Of a stretch of DNA of 64,000 bases, positions 1 to 11,891 are shown one piece after another. The stretch's first letter is position 1. Every line of letters begins with the position of its first letter. The DNA is from Cercophora sp. LCS_1 (Eukaryota; Ascomycota; Sordariomycetes; Sordariales; Lasiosphaeriaceae). The notes under the pieces were generated by a model. The model saw only the letters and a program-made list of their open reading frames with translations. It did no database searches and was not told the DNA's origin. The stretch spans positions 434,001 through 498,000 of the forward strand of contig JAPZLL010000008.1 in NCBI GenBank assembly GCA_036250225.1, given 5' to 3'. The translations under genes were made by a program, and so were the position numbers.

Positions 1-3000
1 TACGAGAGTGGCGACTTTGAGAAATATGGAGTCAAGGTGCTGGGAACGCCAATCGACACCATTATTACCACCGAAGACAGAGAGCTCTTCGCCAGGAGCA
101 TGGAGTCGATTGGTGAGAAGTGTGCCAAGTCAGCCTCGGCCAACAACGTTGAAGAAGCAATTCGCGTTGTCAAGGATATCGGCTTCCCAGTCATTGTTCG
201 TGCTGCCTATGCCCTTGGAGGTTTGGGCAGTGGTTTTGCAGACAACGAAGAGCAGTTGATCGCGCTCTGCAATGTTGCCTTTGCCGCCAGTCCCCAAGTT
301 CTCATTGAGCGCAGTATGAAGGGCTGGAAGGAAATCGAATACGAAGTTGTCAGAGACGCCCAGGACAACTGTATTACGGTCTGCAACATGGAAAACTTCG
401 ACCCTCTCGGTATTCACACCGGTGACTCCATTGTTGTCGCCCCTTCGCAGACTCTTTCGGATGAGGACTACAACATGCTCCGTACCACGGCTGTCAACGT
501 CATCCGCCACTTGGGGGTGGTTGGTGAATGCAACATTCAATATGCCCTGAACCCCTTCTCAAAGGAGTATTGCATCATTGAGGTCAACGCCAGACTTTCG
601 AGATCCTCAGCCCTGGCTTCAAAGGCAACTGGATACCCGCTGGCCTTCATTGCCGCCAAGTTGGGTCTTGGTATCCCCCTCAAGGAGGTGTCAAACTCGG
701 TCACAAAGGTCACATGTGCCTGCTTCGAGCCTTCGCTCGATTACGTTGTGGTGAAGATGCCACGATGGGATCTGAAGAAGTTCACTCGCGTCTCCACACA
801 GCTCGGCTCAGCAATGAAGAGCGTTGGTGAGGTTATGAGCATCGGCAGGACGTTCGAAGAGGCTATCCAAAAGGCCATTCGGGCCATTGACTTCCAAAAT
901 CTCGGGTTCAACGAGACGAAGGCACTGATGTCGATCGACGACGAGCTTCAGACTCCTTCAGACCAACGCCTCTTCGCGATTGCCAACGCTATGCACGCTG
1001 GCTATTCAGTCGACAGGATTTGGGAACTGACCAAGATCGATAAGTGGTTCTTGACCAGACTCAAGGGGCTCAGCAACTTCAGCAAGGAGCTTTCCACCTA
1101 CACAGCAGCCGATATGGCGCAGCGTCCGGATCTCATTCTCAGAGCCAAGCAGCTGGGCTTCTCTGACCGCCAGCTCGCCAAATTCCTGGATTCCAACGAG
1201 CTTGCCGTCCGCCGCACTCGTATCGAGGCCGGCATTCTTCCATTTGTGAAGCAGATCGACACTGTTGCTGCGGAATTCCCGGCATACACCAACTACCTCT
1301 ACCTGACGTACAATGCCAGCGAGCATGATGTCTCCTTCGATGATCATGGTGTGATGGTCCTTGGTTCTGGTGTCTACCGCATCGGTTCATCTGTCGAGTT
1401 CGACTGGTGCTCTGTTCGCGCCATCAGGACGCTTCGCGATCTCGGCTTCAGGACAATCATGGTCAATTACAACCCCGAGACGGTATCGACAGATTATGAC
1501 GAGGCTGATAAACTCTATTTCGAGAACATTAACCTCGAAACTGTGCTCGATATCTACCAGATGGAAGGTTCGGGTGGTGTCCTGGGAGCCATGGGAGGCC
1601 AAACCCCCAACAACATTGCGTTGCCCCTGCTGCGCGCCGGAGTCAAGATTCTCGGCACATCCCCCGAAATGATCGACTCCGCAGAGAACCGTTACAAGTT
1701 CTCTCGCATGCTTGACCGGATTGATGTCGACCAGCCGACCTGGAAGGAGCTCACTAGCTTTGATGAAGCCAAGGCTTTCTGTGAGCGCGTCTCCTATCCT
1801 GTCTTGGTTCGTCCCTCATACGTCCTTTCCGGTGCTGCGATGAACACGGTCTACTCGGAGGCCGACTTGGAATCTTACCTTCAGCAAGCTGCTGATGTGT
1901 CCCCTGAGCACCCTGTTGTCATAACCAAGTACATCGAGAACGCCAAGGAGATTGAGATGGATGCCGTGGCCAAGGATGGCAAGCTCATCGGCCACTTTAT
2001 CTCGGAGCACGTTGAGAATGCCGGTGTTCACTCCGGAGATGCCACACTCATCCTACCACCCCAAGATCTCGAGAAGACGACGATTGGGAGAATTGAGGAG
2101 GCTACGCGTAAGATTGCGCTGGCTCTCAATATCACCGGCCCGCTCAACATTCAGTTCATCGCTAAGGATAACGACATCAAGGTCATTGAATGCAACGTGC
2201 GCGCGTCTCGCTCGTTCCCCTTCGTCTCCAAGGTCATGGGTGTCGACCTAATTGAGATGGCCACCAAGGCCATCATGAACGTTCCCTTCGAGGAGTACCC
2301 CCCGATTGATCGGCCCGCGAACTGCGTCGGTGTCAAGGTCCCGCAGTTCAGCTTCTCGCGCTTGTCTGGCGCTGACCCTGTTCTGGGTGTCGAGATGGCC
2401 TCAACGGGTGAGGTTGCCTGCTTTGGAGCTGACAAGTACGAGGCATATCTGAAGGCTCTGATCTCAACCGGTTTCAAGATCCCGAAGAAGAACATTCTGC
2501 TCTCCATTGGTAGCTACAAGGACAAGAAGGAAATGCTTCCCTCTGTCGCCAAGCTGCAAAAGCTTGGATACAGCTTGTTTGCCACCGCCGGTACTGCAGA
2601 TTTCCTCCAAGAGCACGGGATTCAGGTTCAGTACCTTGAGGTCCTTGGCTCCGACTCGGAGCAAAAGTCGGAGTTCTCTCTCACTCAGCATTTGGCCAAC
2701 AACAAGATCGACTTGTACATCAACCTCCCGTCAAACAACAGGTACAGACGGCCGGCCAGCTACATGAGCAAAGGATACCAGACCCGTCGCATGGCTGTCG
2801 ACTACCAGATCCCACTCGTCACAAATGTGAAGAACGCCAAGATCCTCGTGGAAGCCCTTGCCAGGAATTTTGCGCTCGACATCAGCATTCGTGATTACCG
2901 TGCCAGCCATCGTACTGCCCACCTCCCTGGCCTCGTCAACGTTGCTGCCTTCGTTCCCGGCCTCGTCTCGACCGGAAGCAACGACCTCGAGACTGTCACC

Positions 3001-5137
3001 AAGGCCTCGATTGCGGCGGGTTTCAGCATGATCCGTGTGATGCCTCTCGGCAGGGAGAACTCGATCACAGATGCGATTTCGCTCAAGGTTGCGCAGCAAA
3101 ACAGCAGCAAGGGTGGTGCCTACTGCGATTTCAACTTCTCCATCACCGCCACGCCCAAGAATGCCAGCCAGATCGGCCATGTCGCTGGCGAAGTTGGGTC
3201 GTTGTTCATTCCGTTCAACCATCTGTCAGACAACATTGAAGGGCCCGCCCAGGTTAATGCGCACTTCGAGGCGTGGCCCACACACAAGCCCATCATCACA
3301 GATGCCCGAACGACCAACCTAGCCTCTATTCTCCTGCTTGCCAGCCTACACAATCGCCGCATCCACGTTACCGCAGTCACGACAAAGGAGGATATCAAAC
3401 TCATCACGCACTGCAAGAGCAAGGGTCTCCAGGTCACCTGCGATGTCTCTGCGTACTCCCTCTTCCTGTCACAGAAGGACTACCCGGGCTGCGAGTTCCT
3501 GCCAACCGCCGAGGACCAGGCTGCGCTTTGGGAGCACTTGGCAACGATCGACGTTTTCTCGATCGGAACCCTGCCGTACCAGCTTGCGCACTTCTTGAAC
3601 CAGCCGGCAGATGTCACCATCGGAATTTCCGACGCCCTTCCTCTACTCCTGACCGCTGTTACAGAGGGCAAGCTAACGCTTGAGGATATCAAGGCTCGTC
3701 TGCACGACAAGCCCGTGGAGATCTTTGAGCTCCACGAACAAGTCGGCACATCTCTTGAGGTCGAGATTGACCGCCCTTACACTGTTCCCGCCACCAAATC
3801 GTGGTCTCCCTTCGCCGGGAAGACCATGAGGGGCGCTGTCCAGCGTGTGACCTTTGGTGGCCAGGCGGTCTGCCTTGATGGAAACGTCTTGAGCCTGCCT
3901 CCCAAGGGCAAGGATATGTCCACCCACAATGCCTTGCCGTCCCCGGCCGCCCTGGTGTCGCCACCTCTGCGCCCTACACAGGTCGACAGTCCCTTGGTTG
4001 GACGGCGCGCGTCTCGCCCGGCATCCACCAGGCCAACCAACATCGGCAGCGCCCTTTCCGGTCTTGCGTCTCCCACCCGAGGAGCCGCTGTTGATGAATT
4101 TGCTCCGCTGAATCTCCAGCCGACCAAGTCTGGCCTCCGGGACCTCCTCGCTACTCCTTCTCCATTCAAGGGAGGCGACGTTCTGTCGGTCAAGCAGTAC
4201 AAGCGCGCCGACCTCCACCTTCTCTTCGAGGTAGCGCAGGAGATGCGTCTCGGCGTGCAGCGTGAGGGCGTTCTGGATATTCTCAAGGGTTGCGTTCTTG
4301 CCAATCTCTTCTATGAGCCATCTACCCGGACATCGTCATCTTTCGACGCTGCCATGCAACGTCTTGGCGGAAAGACACTCAACATCGCCACCTCGTCTTC
4401 TTCCGTGCAAAAGGGTGAGACTCTGCAGGACACCCTGAGAACGCTTCAGTCGTACTCTGATGCTATTGTTCTTCGTCACCCTGATGAGAAGTCGGTTGAT
4501 GTTGCCAAGAAGTACACCAACGTTCCGGTCATCAACGCTGGTAACGGGAGCAAGGAGCACCCTACTCAGGCCTTCTTGGATCTCTTCACGATCCGGGAAG
4601 AGCTCGGCACCGTTCAGGGGCTTACCATCACTTTTGTTGGCGACCTCTTGTACGGCAGACCAGTCCACTCGCTGGTCTACCTGCTCCGCCACTACAACGT
4701 CAAGGTGCAGCTTGTTGCCCCCAAGCCGCTCGCTTTGCCACCCGCAGTTCGTGCCCAACTGGTTGCGGCTGGCCAGCTTCTCGGCGAGTCAGAAACACTC
4801 ACGCCCGAGATTGTGGCTAGGAGTGACGTACTATACCTCACCCGCGTGCAGAAGGAGAGGTTCCCGAACCTGGATGAGTTTGAGCGCGTCAAGGACTCGT
4901 ACCGCGTCGACAACACCACTCTCAAGCACGCCAAGAGCAACATGATTGTGATGCACCCGCTGCCGAGAAACGAGGAGATTGCTCAAGAGGTCGACGATGA
5001 CCCCCGCGCGGCCTATTTCAGACAGGTAAGTGTCCCACTGTGTTTCCCCCGCAATGACGGAAACTGATATCCCCTTGCAGATGAAGTATGGTCTCTACTG
5101 CCGGATGGCGCTGCTGGCGCTGGTCATGTCTGGTTGA
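1..5137 (+). CDS. URA2: CPSase-ATCase, pyrimidine synthesis (5' partial)
   Basis: This is the C-terminal ~1681 residues of the multifunctional enzyme that makes carbamoyl phosphate and carbamoyl aspartate, the first steps of de novo UMP synthesis. The reading frame is open from base 1, so the glutaminase part lies to the left. Visible in order are the end of the first ATP-grasp half, the second ATP-grasp half (~480-800), the MGS-type regulatory domain (~830-960), a dihydroorotase-like domain (~975-1270), a proline/serine-rich linker and ATCase. ATCase motifs are EPSTRTSSSF (~1439), HPTQAFLDLF (~1520) and MHPLPRN (~1651). The dihydroorotase part reads GLVNVAAFVPG where active enzymes have the HxH metal motif, so it is inactive, as in yeast Ura2. 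An RRAS site in the linker (Ser ~1338) resembles the PKA site of this family. An intron at 5026-5080 separates the last 18 codons (MKYGLYCRMALLALVMSG). Identification is very secure. Confidence 0.97.
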
Positions 5138-6309
5138 GAGGTCTAGGGCTTATGGCGAAACGGGTCCTGGGATTTTTCTTTGGAAGGGACGGAAAAGCTC
5201 TTTTTTTTTTTTTCCGACAACAATGTGTGGCCATTTGCTTCGTTTTTCTCTCTCACGCACACTTTCTACATTGCATTCGTATAGCTCGATGGGGATCTTT
5301 CTGCAAGAGAGTAAGTCAAGACAATCAGTCGATGAGATTGAGATAGATCATTCCTTTTTTGGCGTTTGAAAACGACTACCGTAGACCATTGCATGACACA
5401 GCTCGCGCTGTTGTGGGGCGTTTATGTGGTGACATTTTTGAGGAGTTTACGTTATGTCACGCATGTTTGTCATGCATGTGTATTATATAGTGTATTATAT
5501 CATGTGTATATGTGTGTTATGTGTGTGTATATGTGTATGTGTGTATATATGTATGTGTATATCGTTGTGTGTGCCTGACCGTATGTGTGTGTGATGCCCT
5601 GTTCTGAGAACAAGTGGGGGTAAAGTGCAGTGGCAAGAATGGAGGTTTATCGAGTGCGCTGAGCGGCAAAGGTCGAGACAACGACACATAACAACAGACA
5701 CAATGAGATTACGAGAGCAATGACGATATACTGATGTTTTCATTGGATTACTAGTATCTTATTTCTCTTTTCCAAAAAAGGGGTTTGCATATTCCTTCGT
5801 CCAGCAGGTGTTTTGGCAAGCAAGCCAAGCTTGAACTCGTTCATTCCCTTTACCCCGCCTCTCTATTTTGCTCCCTCTCATCTCCTTTTCCCCACGCGCA
5901 AGAATGCCACATGAATTGCCCCCATCCATTAACATGCAACCACCGACGAGTTATCGACGCCGTCAGTGAGAATGGCGAACGTGAAGAATCCCAGCGCCGT
6001 ATCCAATTTCTCCACAAATTTGTTTCCCAAAAAGTTGCCGCGGTCTTGTGCTGTGCTTGTTACAGGCAATGCATTCGACCAAAACGAAACCAAAAAGAAA
6101 AAAAAAGACCGAGTGTGAACCGAGACCGAATCCGAACAGATACCAAGACCCAAAAACCACCGCTTGAAGGACTGGCCCGCTCGCTAACAACCCAATGCAA
6201 TGATGTGCCGTGAGAGAGAAAACACTAGACAGGGTATCCGTTTTGGGGTATAAGAACATGTTTCAATCATTGTGTTTTTTGCATGATGTTGCCCGCTCCG
6301 GGTGCGATC
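5138..6309. other. intergenic, convergent 3' ends
   Basis: This stretch lies between the pyrimidine gene and the stop of the cyclin gene on the other strand, so it should hold both 3' UTRs. It contains T- and A-runs, a TG/TA-rich tract (listed separately) and only short ORFs without family resemblance. I see no further gene. Confidence 0.7.
5474..5595. repeat. TG/TA-rich alternating microsatellite
   Basis: About 120 bases of imperfect alternating purine-pyrimidine sequence, mostly TG and TA steps (gtgtgtgtatatgtgtatgt and similar), lie in the 3' flank of the pyrimidine gene. Such tracts vary in length between strains and can adopt left-handed DNA. No function is claimed. Confidence 0.8.
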
Positions 6310-7546
6310 TCAGTCCGAGTCGTATGTGCAGCTCTGCTTCCGTTTCGCCAACAGGGTCGCTGGCAGGTGGAGCGAATCCCGCACCAACGACGGACCGGCA
6401 AAGAGCGCCATCCTGTCATCTCCCGATGCGGCAACGGTCGCAGGAGGAGTGAGGCTGACGTGAGCCGTGCGCCGTGGCGGCTCTTCCGACGTGGGCGTTT
6501 CCGCCGGCGTCAGCTGCAAACCCAAGCCAAACACGGCCTTGCCCGTTGAAGGAACGGCCGTGGTGCTCACTGATCTGGCGTGATGGGTTGTGGAGCTGGC
6601 GTGACTGGGAAGGGCGAGCTGTCTTCCAGCTCGCTCCATGTCGTCGACGGCATCGGCAATGAGGCGTGGGTGGCAGAGCGGAAGGATTCGGTAACCCAGG
6701 TTTTCCATGATGCAGCGCTCCGTGGCGTTGATCTGGTCGTTAGTCCACAGGTTGTTCCCCCATGCGGCACGGTAGTACTGGGTCTGCTCGTGCCGGTCCG
6801 AGGTAAACTTGATGGCAATGACAAGCGAGGCAAGGATAATAACCTCGGGCTTGACACAGTCAATGTGTAGTTGCTGGCTGCTGGGACTCGAGGCCGAAAT
6901 CGTGTGCCGCTTGTTGTATGTTTCGGCGAGAGGGTTGACCAACGGGCAGAGAAGGCGCCAGTTGAGCGAGAACTTGGAGCTCAGCGAATCCAAGATGCAT
7001 ACAGCCAAGGCGATCGTATCCCGGGGCAAGTCGGCACGGACGAGAATCTCGTGCACGAGGGAGACGGAGGGGAGCGCGAGAGAAGCTGCTGGGGGAATGA
7101 GGTTCACGAGATGCACTGCTGGGCCTGTGTTGTTGGTTAAAATCCGTATCCATGGCCCATTGAACAAAAGGAGGCGCACCTAGCAGTTCAGAGCTGGCAA
7201 GGCCTCCATCTTCCAGGAGGCTCTTGGGACTCTGAGCGGCAGACGAGTCGCGTGACGAGGGTGGAGGTGTTGGCAGGTTCGACAGCGGCCGGTAAGTGCG
7301 GGCAAAGTACTCCTCGTCAAACTCGTCGTCCGAGAAGTCGTCGTCGATTCGTTTCGCCATGTTCGTCCAGGTTTCTCTGGGCGAGGAATCGGGTTCGTCG
7401 TCGTGGGGATCGTGGAGGTTCGGCGTGGTATTCACGGTTGTTGGCTGCCAGGAGTGCTTCCTACAACGGGGCACAGCTGAGAAGAGCAGACCGCGGACCT
7501 GCTCATCATATCCACTAGAAAACCAAGGCCGGGTGTTGATAGTCAC
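6310..7546 (-). CDS. Pho80/Pcl-like cyclin-domain protein
   Basis: Predicted protein of 393 residues that probably binds and directs a cyclin-dependent kinase of the Pho85 type. Exon 1 is 7546-7180 and exon 2 is 7124-6310. The 55-nt intron (GTGCGC...ACACAG, TTAAC branch site) joins ELLG to PAVHLVNLIPP in frame. Residues ~1-120 are acidic and proline/serine-rich and include DDDFSDDEFDEEYF. The cyclin box follows (~140-270) with VHEILVRADLPRDTIALAV, KPEVIILASLVIAIKF and NATERCIMENLGYRILPL. The last ~110 residues are low-complexity. The first in-frame ATG of exon 1 was taken as the start. The cyclin fold is well supported. Assignment to a particular Pcl/Clg1-type member is inference. Confidence 0.85.
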
Positions 7547-9865
7547 TCTCTTTGGGGTGTTTTCGCCTGAAGCTGAGGATCACGCGATGACGTGCTGAGG
7601 GTCGACCTCCCAGGTGCTGTCCCACAAGAAGGTCGGTGAGGCAACGGATTACACATTCGACGCCGAACACGAGGTTTTGGCGTGGCACGCGACAGAAATC
7701 GGAGGCCGCGACGAGAGAGACGAGTCGGTGGTTCCATCAAGAGGGCCGGGGGAGAGGGAAATAAATACAACTCGGCGGAAAGGGGGGGACAGGGAGCTGT
7801 TTATGCACCGAGGAGCTGGTCTCGGCTTGGAGACGGTGCGGTGGAGGCTGGCGTTTAGCTGCGGGCAGTCGTCAGATGTTTCGAGCGAGCCACGGCTGTG
7901 GGCGTCGACGCCAAGCTCGCTGGCCGTCAGGACCCCTGGAACACGGGCCCTTGGCCAGATCGGGGCCCACTGATCGCCCACTTTCCTTCCACTTTTGTGT
8001 ATCCTCTCGAGCGTTGCTCTCGCCGGCAGAGGCTGGGACGCAAGACGGCATGGAACGGAACACATTCGCAAACGAGGTTGACGTCTTTCATGTTCTTTGA
8101 CCCGGAAGTCACCTCCCATCTTTGCAGTCGGAACGGGCTCGAGGCACCACCGCGCATCGATAGAAGCCAATCCAGGTGGGGTACTAGTAGCTCAAGCACT
8201 GACAGCGTGTCTCTGGCGGCAGATGGCGGCTGCAAGCCACCACATCGAGGACATGTCAGGGCGGTGAGCCGTGAGCGCTTCCCGTCGTTGTTAGGGGCGG
8301 GGACTTCGTTAGCGGGGTCGAGCCAGAATGTGGAAGATGGACATCCCAGCTCCAATTCCTCGCTGGCTAAACCTTTTGCTGACGACGTGCCAATCTGGAT
8401 GAAAAGAGCATGCCGTGCGCCTCTCGTTTCCATGCTGGACCAGGATTTGCACGCGGATGGCTACCGGGCGGCCGAGCTGAGTGAAAAGATGGGGGATGTC
8501 AGGCAATATGGAAGTTTCGTTTTCTGTCTTGCAGCTTGCAGCGTGGGCCCGCTATCCCTGTCAGTTTTTTTTTTTTTTCCTACGGAAGACGTCGCGCCAT
8601 TTCTGGTGCGTGTTGGACAACCTATGTAAACTCATCAATTCGTCGCCTCCTTTTCGCCGCGTCCCATTCCAAAACACAGCCGCTCCAGGCCGTGTTAGTG
8701 TCCAGGCCGTGTTAGTGGTTGGCGGTGCCTGCAAGGGCGGCCGACGGCGACCCTCCCAGGAAGCCCCTAGGGGAAACAGTTGCGACGCCACAGACGGGCA
8801 AGGAAAACTCCATGCTCCCTACCCACACAGAAAAGTAGCCAGAGGGCTGAGTCCCGACGCCAGCTGATGTTCCCATTCATGCGGGTGGAACCCTCACGTC
8901 ACATCACATCACATCGGACGGCTCGGCAGCTATCCACGCGAGCCAATTCGTATCCTGATCCCTCCCGGAGAGCTGCGATCTCCGCACGCCGTCAAGGCCG
9001 GCGATGCCACGGAGAACCTTGCTTGCCCGTTACGCGTCCCCTTTTCTGCCCTGCTCCACCTACATCCAGGGGCTCGTACTGAGCTCAACTTCCATGACAA
9101 GTGTCGTCGATCAACCCCAAATATCGGCGTGCTCGCCGGTTCTAGATGTCGCCATCGTCGGCACATCGGGACTCAACCCAAATTGAGTCTCGCCCGTGTC
9201 GCCCCTGAATATCACTCGCCTTTCCGGGTCCCCGACCGTCCGATGTCAAGAAAGAAGGACCAAGGAAAATATAAAACGGCAGATGACGTGTTGAGCCTCC
9301 GATCCGGCCCCCAGAGTTTTCTCATTGCCCAGATCGCTTCCGGCCATGGCAGTTGCTTGTTTACAATTAACTTATTCCGCGCATTATTCAATTACCACCC
9401 GTTCGCCCCCTTTTCCGGGGTACATACGCCCCCAAGACATGGCAACACTCTGGGGGGAACCCTCTGCCCAATTACCCGACTGGTAGATTTGGAAGCTAGC
9501 CGGTTGGTCCGTTTGCACCCAATGGCGTAGACATCAAGTCAGACTGGCCGTTTTTCTGTTGCCGATTTCGTGATGCAATGTTGGGTATAATCTCACTCTA
9601 TAAAGGCCTAGACTCCACCCCAACTACCGTGCCCAAACAGTTCCGTTCATGGCGGATGACCGGCAAGACCGCGTTCTGTGCGGACGAATCATAACCGCAT
9701 ACCCCGGTTGGCAGACTTTTCAAGCCGACACCATAACCGATATGCGGGATACGCAATTCCTCCTTACGCTGAGGGCGCGGGGGGCATACCTTGTCCTGTC
9801 GCGGCAGACTTTATCTCCCGCGTTCGTGTGACTTTCTTGGACTCATCAGTTGTTGGTCATATTCT
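7547..9865. other. intergenic, cyclin upstream region
   Basis: 2.3 kb lie between the cyclin start and the ENP1 stop, both on the minus strand. The ORFs here have no recognisable domain and overlap on both strands, which is usual in GC-rich DNA. A T-run at ~8567, a short TCACA repeat at ~8895-8915 and a 17-bp tandem duplication (listed separately) are the only patterns seen. A TATA-like ctataaagg occurs at ~9598 without a convincing downstream gene. Confidence 0.65.
8684..8717. repeat. 17-bp perfect tandem duplication
   Basis: Two adjacent identical copies of tccaggccgtgttagtg occupy 8684-8700 and 8701-8717. They sit ~1.1 kb upstream of the cyclin gene. This may be a recent slippage event or a duplicated protein-binding site. 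The sequence alone does not decide. Confidence 0.9.
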
Positions 9866-11553
9866 CTAAGCATCCACCAGCATGGTGTCGTCACCATCCA
9901 GAGCCATGGCGGCTTCTGGCAGGGGCACACCTCTCCCACGGCCGGCAAGAAGCTCCCTCCTGATCTCTGGGGCAATCTGGTCATGACCGTGTGTAAGAAG
10001 AAGGTCCAACAAGGCCTCACGCTGGTCTTCGGTAACTGCGTAATTGTCAGTTCTCTGAATTTAAATCGAGACGAGATCGACGTACTGTCGTTGCGGTACC
10101 GCTGAGCGAATACCAACATGCACTGGTGAAAAATAACGGGCAGTGATCTCGGCCCAGTGCCCTGGACCTCTCTCACGGCTGCCGCATACCGCAAGAAGTG
10201 GAAGACCAAAGAGTCGACGCACTGCCATGCTGTTCAAATGTCAGCAATGATGCCGTGGGCCTTGATTGTCCCCACCTACGCAGAGCGTATCGCTTCTCCA
10301 GAAGAGTCTTGAGTAGCAGATTTGTGGCGCTCACTGCTTCGGAGCTTTGTGACGCTTGTTCGGCCGCAATGTCGCATAATGTCTTGATAGCCGCCGCTGA
10401 GTGAAGCACAGGAATCGAGACTCTGGCGAGAACACCCGACACAATATGCGCCTCCCGGAGTGAGCAAGTTCCTTTGACCCTATATGTTAGTGGTGTACTT
10501 GGATACCAGGATTGGGAACTTACCAGATGCGACCAACGGGAAAAGGAAGCCCTTGAAGAAACCTGCTGGCTTATAAAGTCCCTTCTTGAGGCAGTTGAAC
10601 AGATGCACATTTAGTTTCTTGTGCTCGTGAATGTCCTCGCGAACACGATCCAAAACGACCATCTCCATGAAACGCTGGACAACAAGGGGTTTCGCCGAGA
10701 CAAATATCCGGGTAGCCGCATAGCTGTCTAGTCAGCAACCTAACAATATATCCGTCGCAGAGAACCTTACCAAGCATTCGGACTCCATTGGTCTGGCCTT
10801 GTCAATTGCAGAATATCCTCCCAATGTGGAATCGTCGGCAGGATCTTGAACGGCTTCGGCAACGGCCCAGACTTGTACCTCGAAAGAATCAATCCGATTC
10901 TGCCAAAGTCAGCACAACCCTCTCCGTATCCAGGGGCAGACCTACTTGGTGTAGACCTCGACCACCTTGGGTGGCAACTCGTAGTCTTCCTCAACTGGAT
11001 TAACCTCCTCCTGGACGCCCCCTTGCATAGCTGACTCTCGTTCCGCAATCTTTGCGAGAATTAGGTCCGCCAGATTTGTCCCTTGCCCCGCCTCGGCCTC
11101 GTCATCGCCCCTTTTCCCATCCCATCCGTGGGTCAACAACGGGTCGTCGTTCATGGATGGCGCGAGGAACTTGTTGAACGTCTCCAAATCGTCGGCATCC
11201 ACTTCAATCTCCTCAACCTCCTCTTCGTCACCCCATGCCTCGTCATCATTCATCCCATCCTGATCCTCCGGGTCGCTATCGGCGCCGAACCGTGCGGGGT
11301 CGTAATCGAACGCCGAGGGGCGTTGTACTGGATTTTTGCGGGCGTTTTCTTCCTCACCCTCCTCGATCAAATTCCGGCTCATGGCCAGAATGCTCCGGGA
11401 GGCTTTGGCGTCGACATAATGCTCCTCTTCCTTTTCGGGACCTTCCCGCTTGGATTTGCCCGTCTTGTTCTTGAGAACTCCAGTAGCGAGGAGATCATTT
11501 TCGAGAGGATTATGACGCCTCTTTTGGGCGGAAACGGCGGTCGCTTTGGGCAT
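9866..11553 (-). CDS. ENP1: bystin, ribosome biogenesis factor Enp1
   Basis: 480-residue homologue of Enp1/bystin, a 40S pre-ribosome assembly factor needed for 20S pre-rRNA processing and export. Six exons were rebuilt: 11553-10946, 10899-10771, 10723-10524, 10471-10280, 10229-10086 and 10035-9866. All five introns are 46-52 nt GT-AG introns and keep the frame. The N-terminal ~200 residues are basic then strongly acidic (MPKATAVSAQKRRHNPLEND; DDEAWGDEEEVEEIEVD). The bystin domain follows with IGLILSRYKSGPLPKPFKIL, CYAATRIFVSAKPLVVQRFM, FFKGFLFPLVASGTCSLREA, SIPVLHSAAAI and VIFHQCMLVFAQRYRND. The end reads IAPEIRRELLAGRGRG, as in the family. The start is the ATG before PKATAV; upstream in-frame sequence is not family-like. 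It is divergent to HGH1. Confidence 0.96.
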
Positions 11554-11727
11554 TTTGGAAGGTAGTCGGAACACGTCGGAGCGGGCTTGACTATCACAGT
11601 GCGTGCCAGTGCCAACCAAAGGCGGTGATATTTTTTTTTGTGAAAACCAAAAATCTTCCCCACCGTGGGGTACCCTTGCCCATGCGCTGCATCTCTCATT
11701 GGCCCAAACCCCTTGATAGCGGATATT

Positions 11728-11741
11728 CATTCGGCCGAATG
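11728..11741. promoter_or_regulatory. 14-bp perfect palindrome, CGGCCG core
   Basis: cattcggccgaatg equals its own reverse complement. The core contains abutting CGG/CCG half-sites, the kind of triplet bound by Zn(II)2Cys6 dimers. It lies 164 bp from the HGH1 start and 175 bp from the ENP1 start. Binding by any factor is not shown. Confidence 0.6.
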
Positions 11742-11754
11742 GGATCAAAATCAT

Positions 11755-11781
11755 CGATAAGATCCTATCGCTATCTTATCG
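11755..11781. promoter_or_regulatory. inverted GATA repeat, 9-bp arms
   Basis: cgataagat and its exact reverse complement atcttatcg flank a 9-bp spacer (cctatcgct). Each arm contains GATAAG, the core site of fungal GATA factors. The arrangement lies between the divergent ENP1 and HGH1 starts, closer to HGH1. It could be a dimeric GATA site or an RNA hairpin in a leader. Confidence 0.6.
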
Positions 11782-11891
11782 GTTTGCCCCGCGGTGCCCC
11801 TCCATCAAAAGTTTTGGGGAGCTCCTGTCAAGCTGCCCACAACTCCCCCCAGTTGCGTCACAGGTAAGGAGGAATTGGATCAGCATCAACC

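Larger units (their letters stand above)
11554..11891. promoter_or_regulatory. divergent ENP1/HGH1 promoter
   Basis: These 338 bp separate the ATGs of two divergent genes with translation-related roles (40S assembly and eEF2 folding). Both core promoters and 5' leaders must fit here, so shared control is likely. The region contains a 14-bp perfect palindrome and a GATA-containing inverted repeat, listed separately. No TATA box was recognised. Co-regulation is inference from the layout. Confidence 0.7.

Noticed and set aside
7614..8629. Overlapping plus- and minus-strand ORFs of up to 243 codons
   Set aside because: No domain-like sequence, no sensible start context, and opposite-strand ORFs overlap. 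This is expected by chance in GC-rich DNA.
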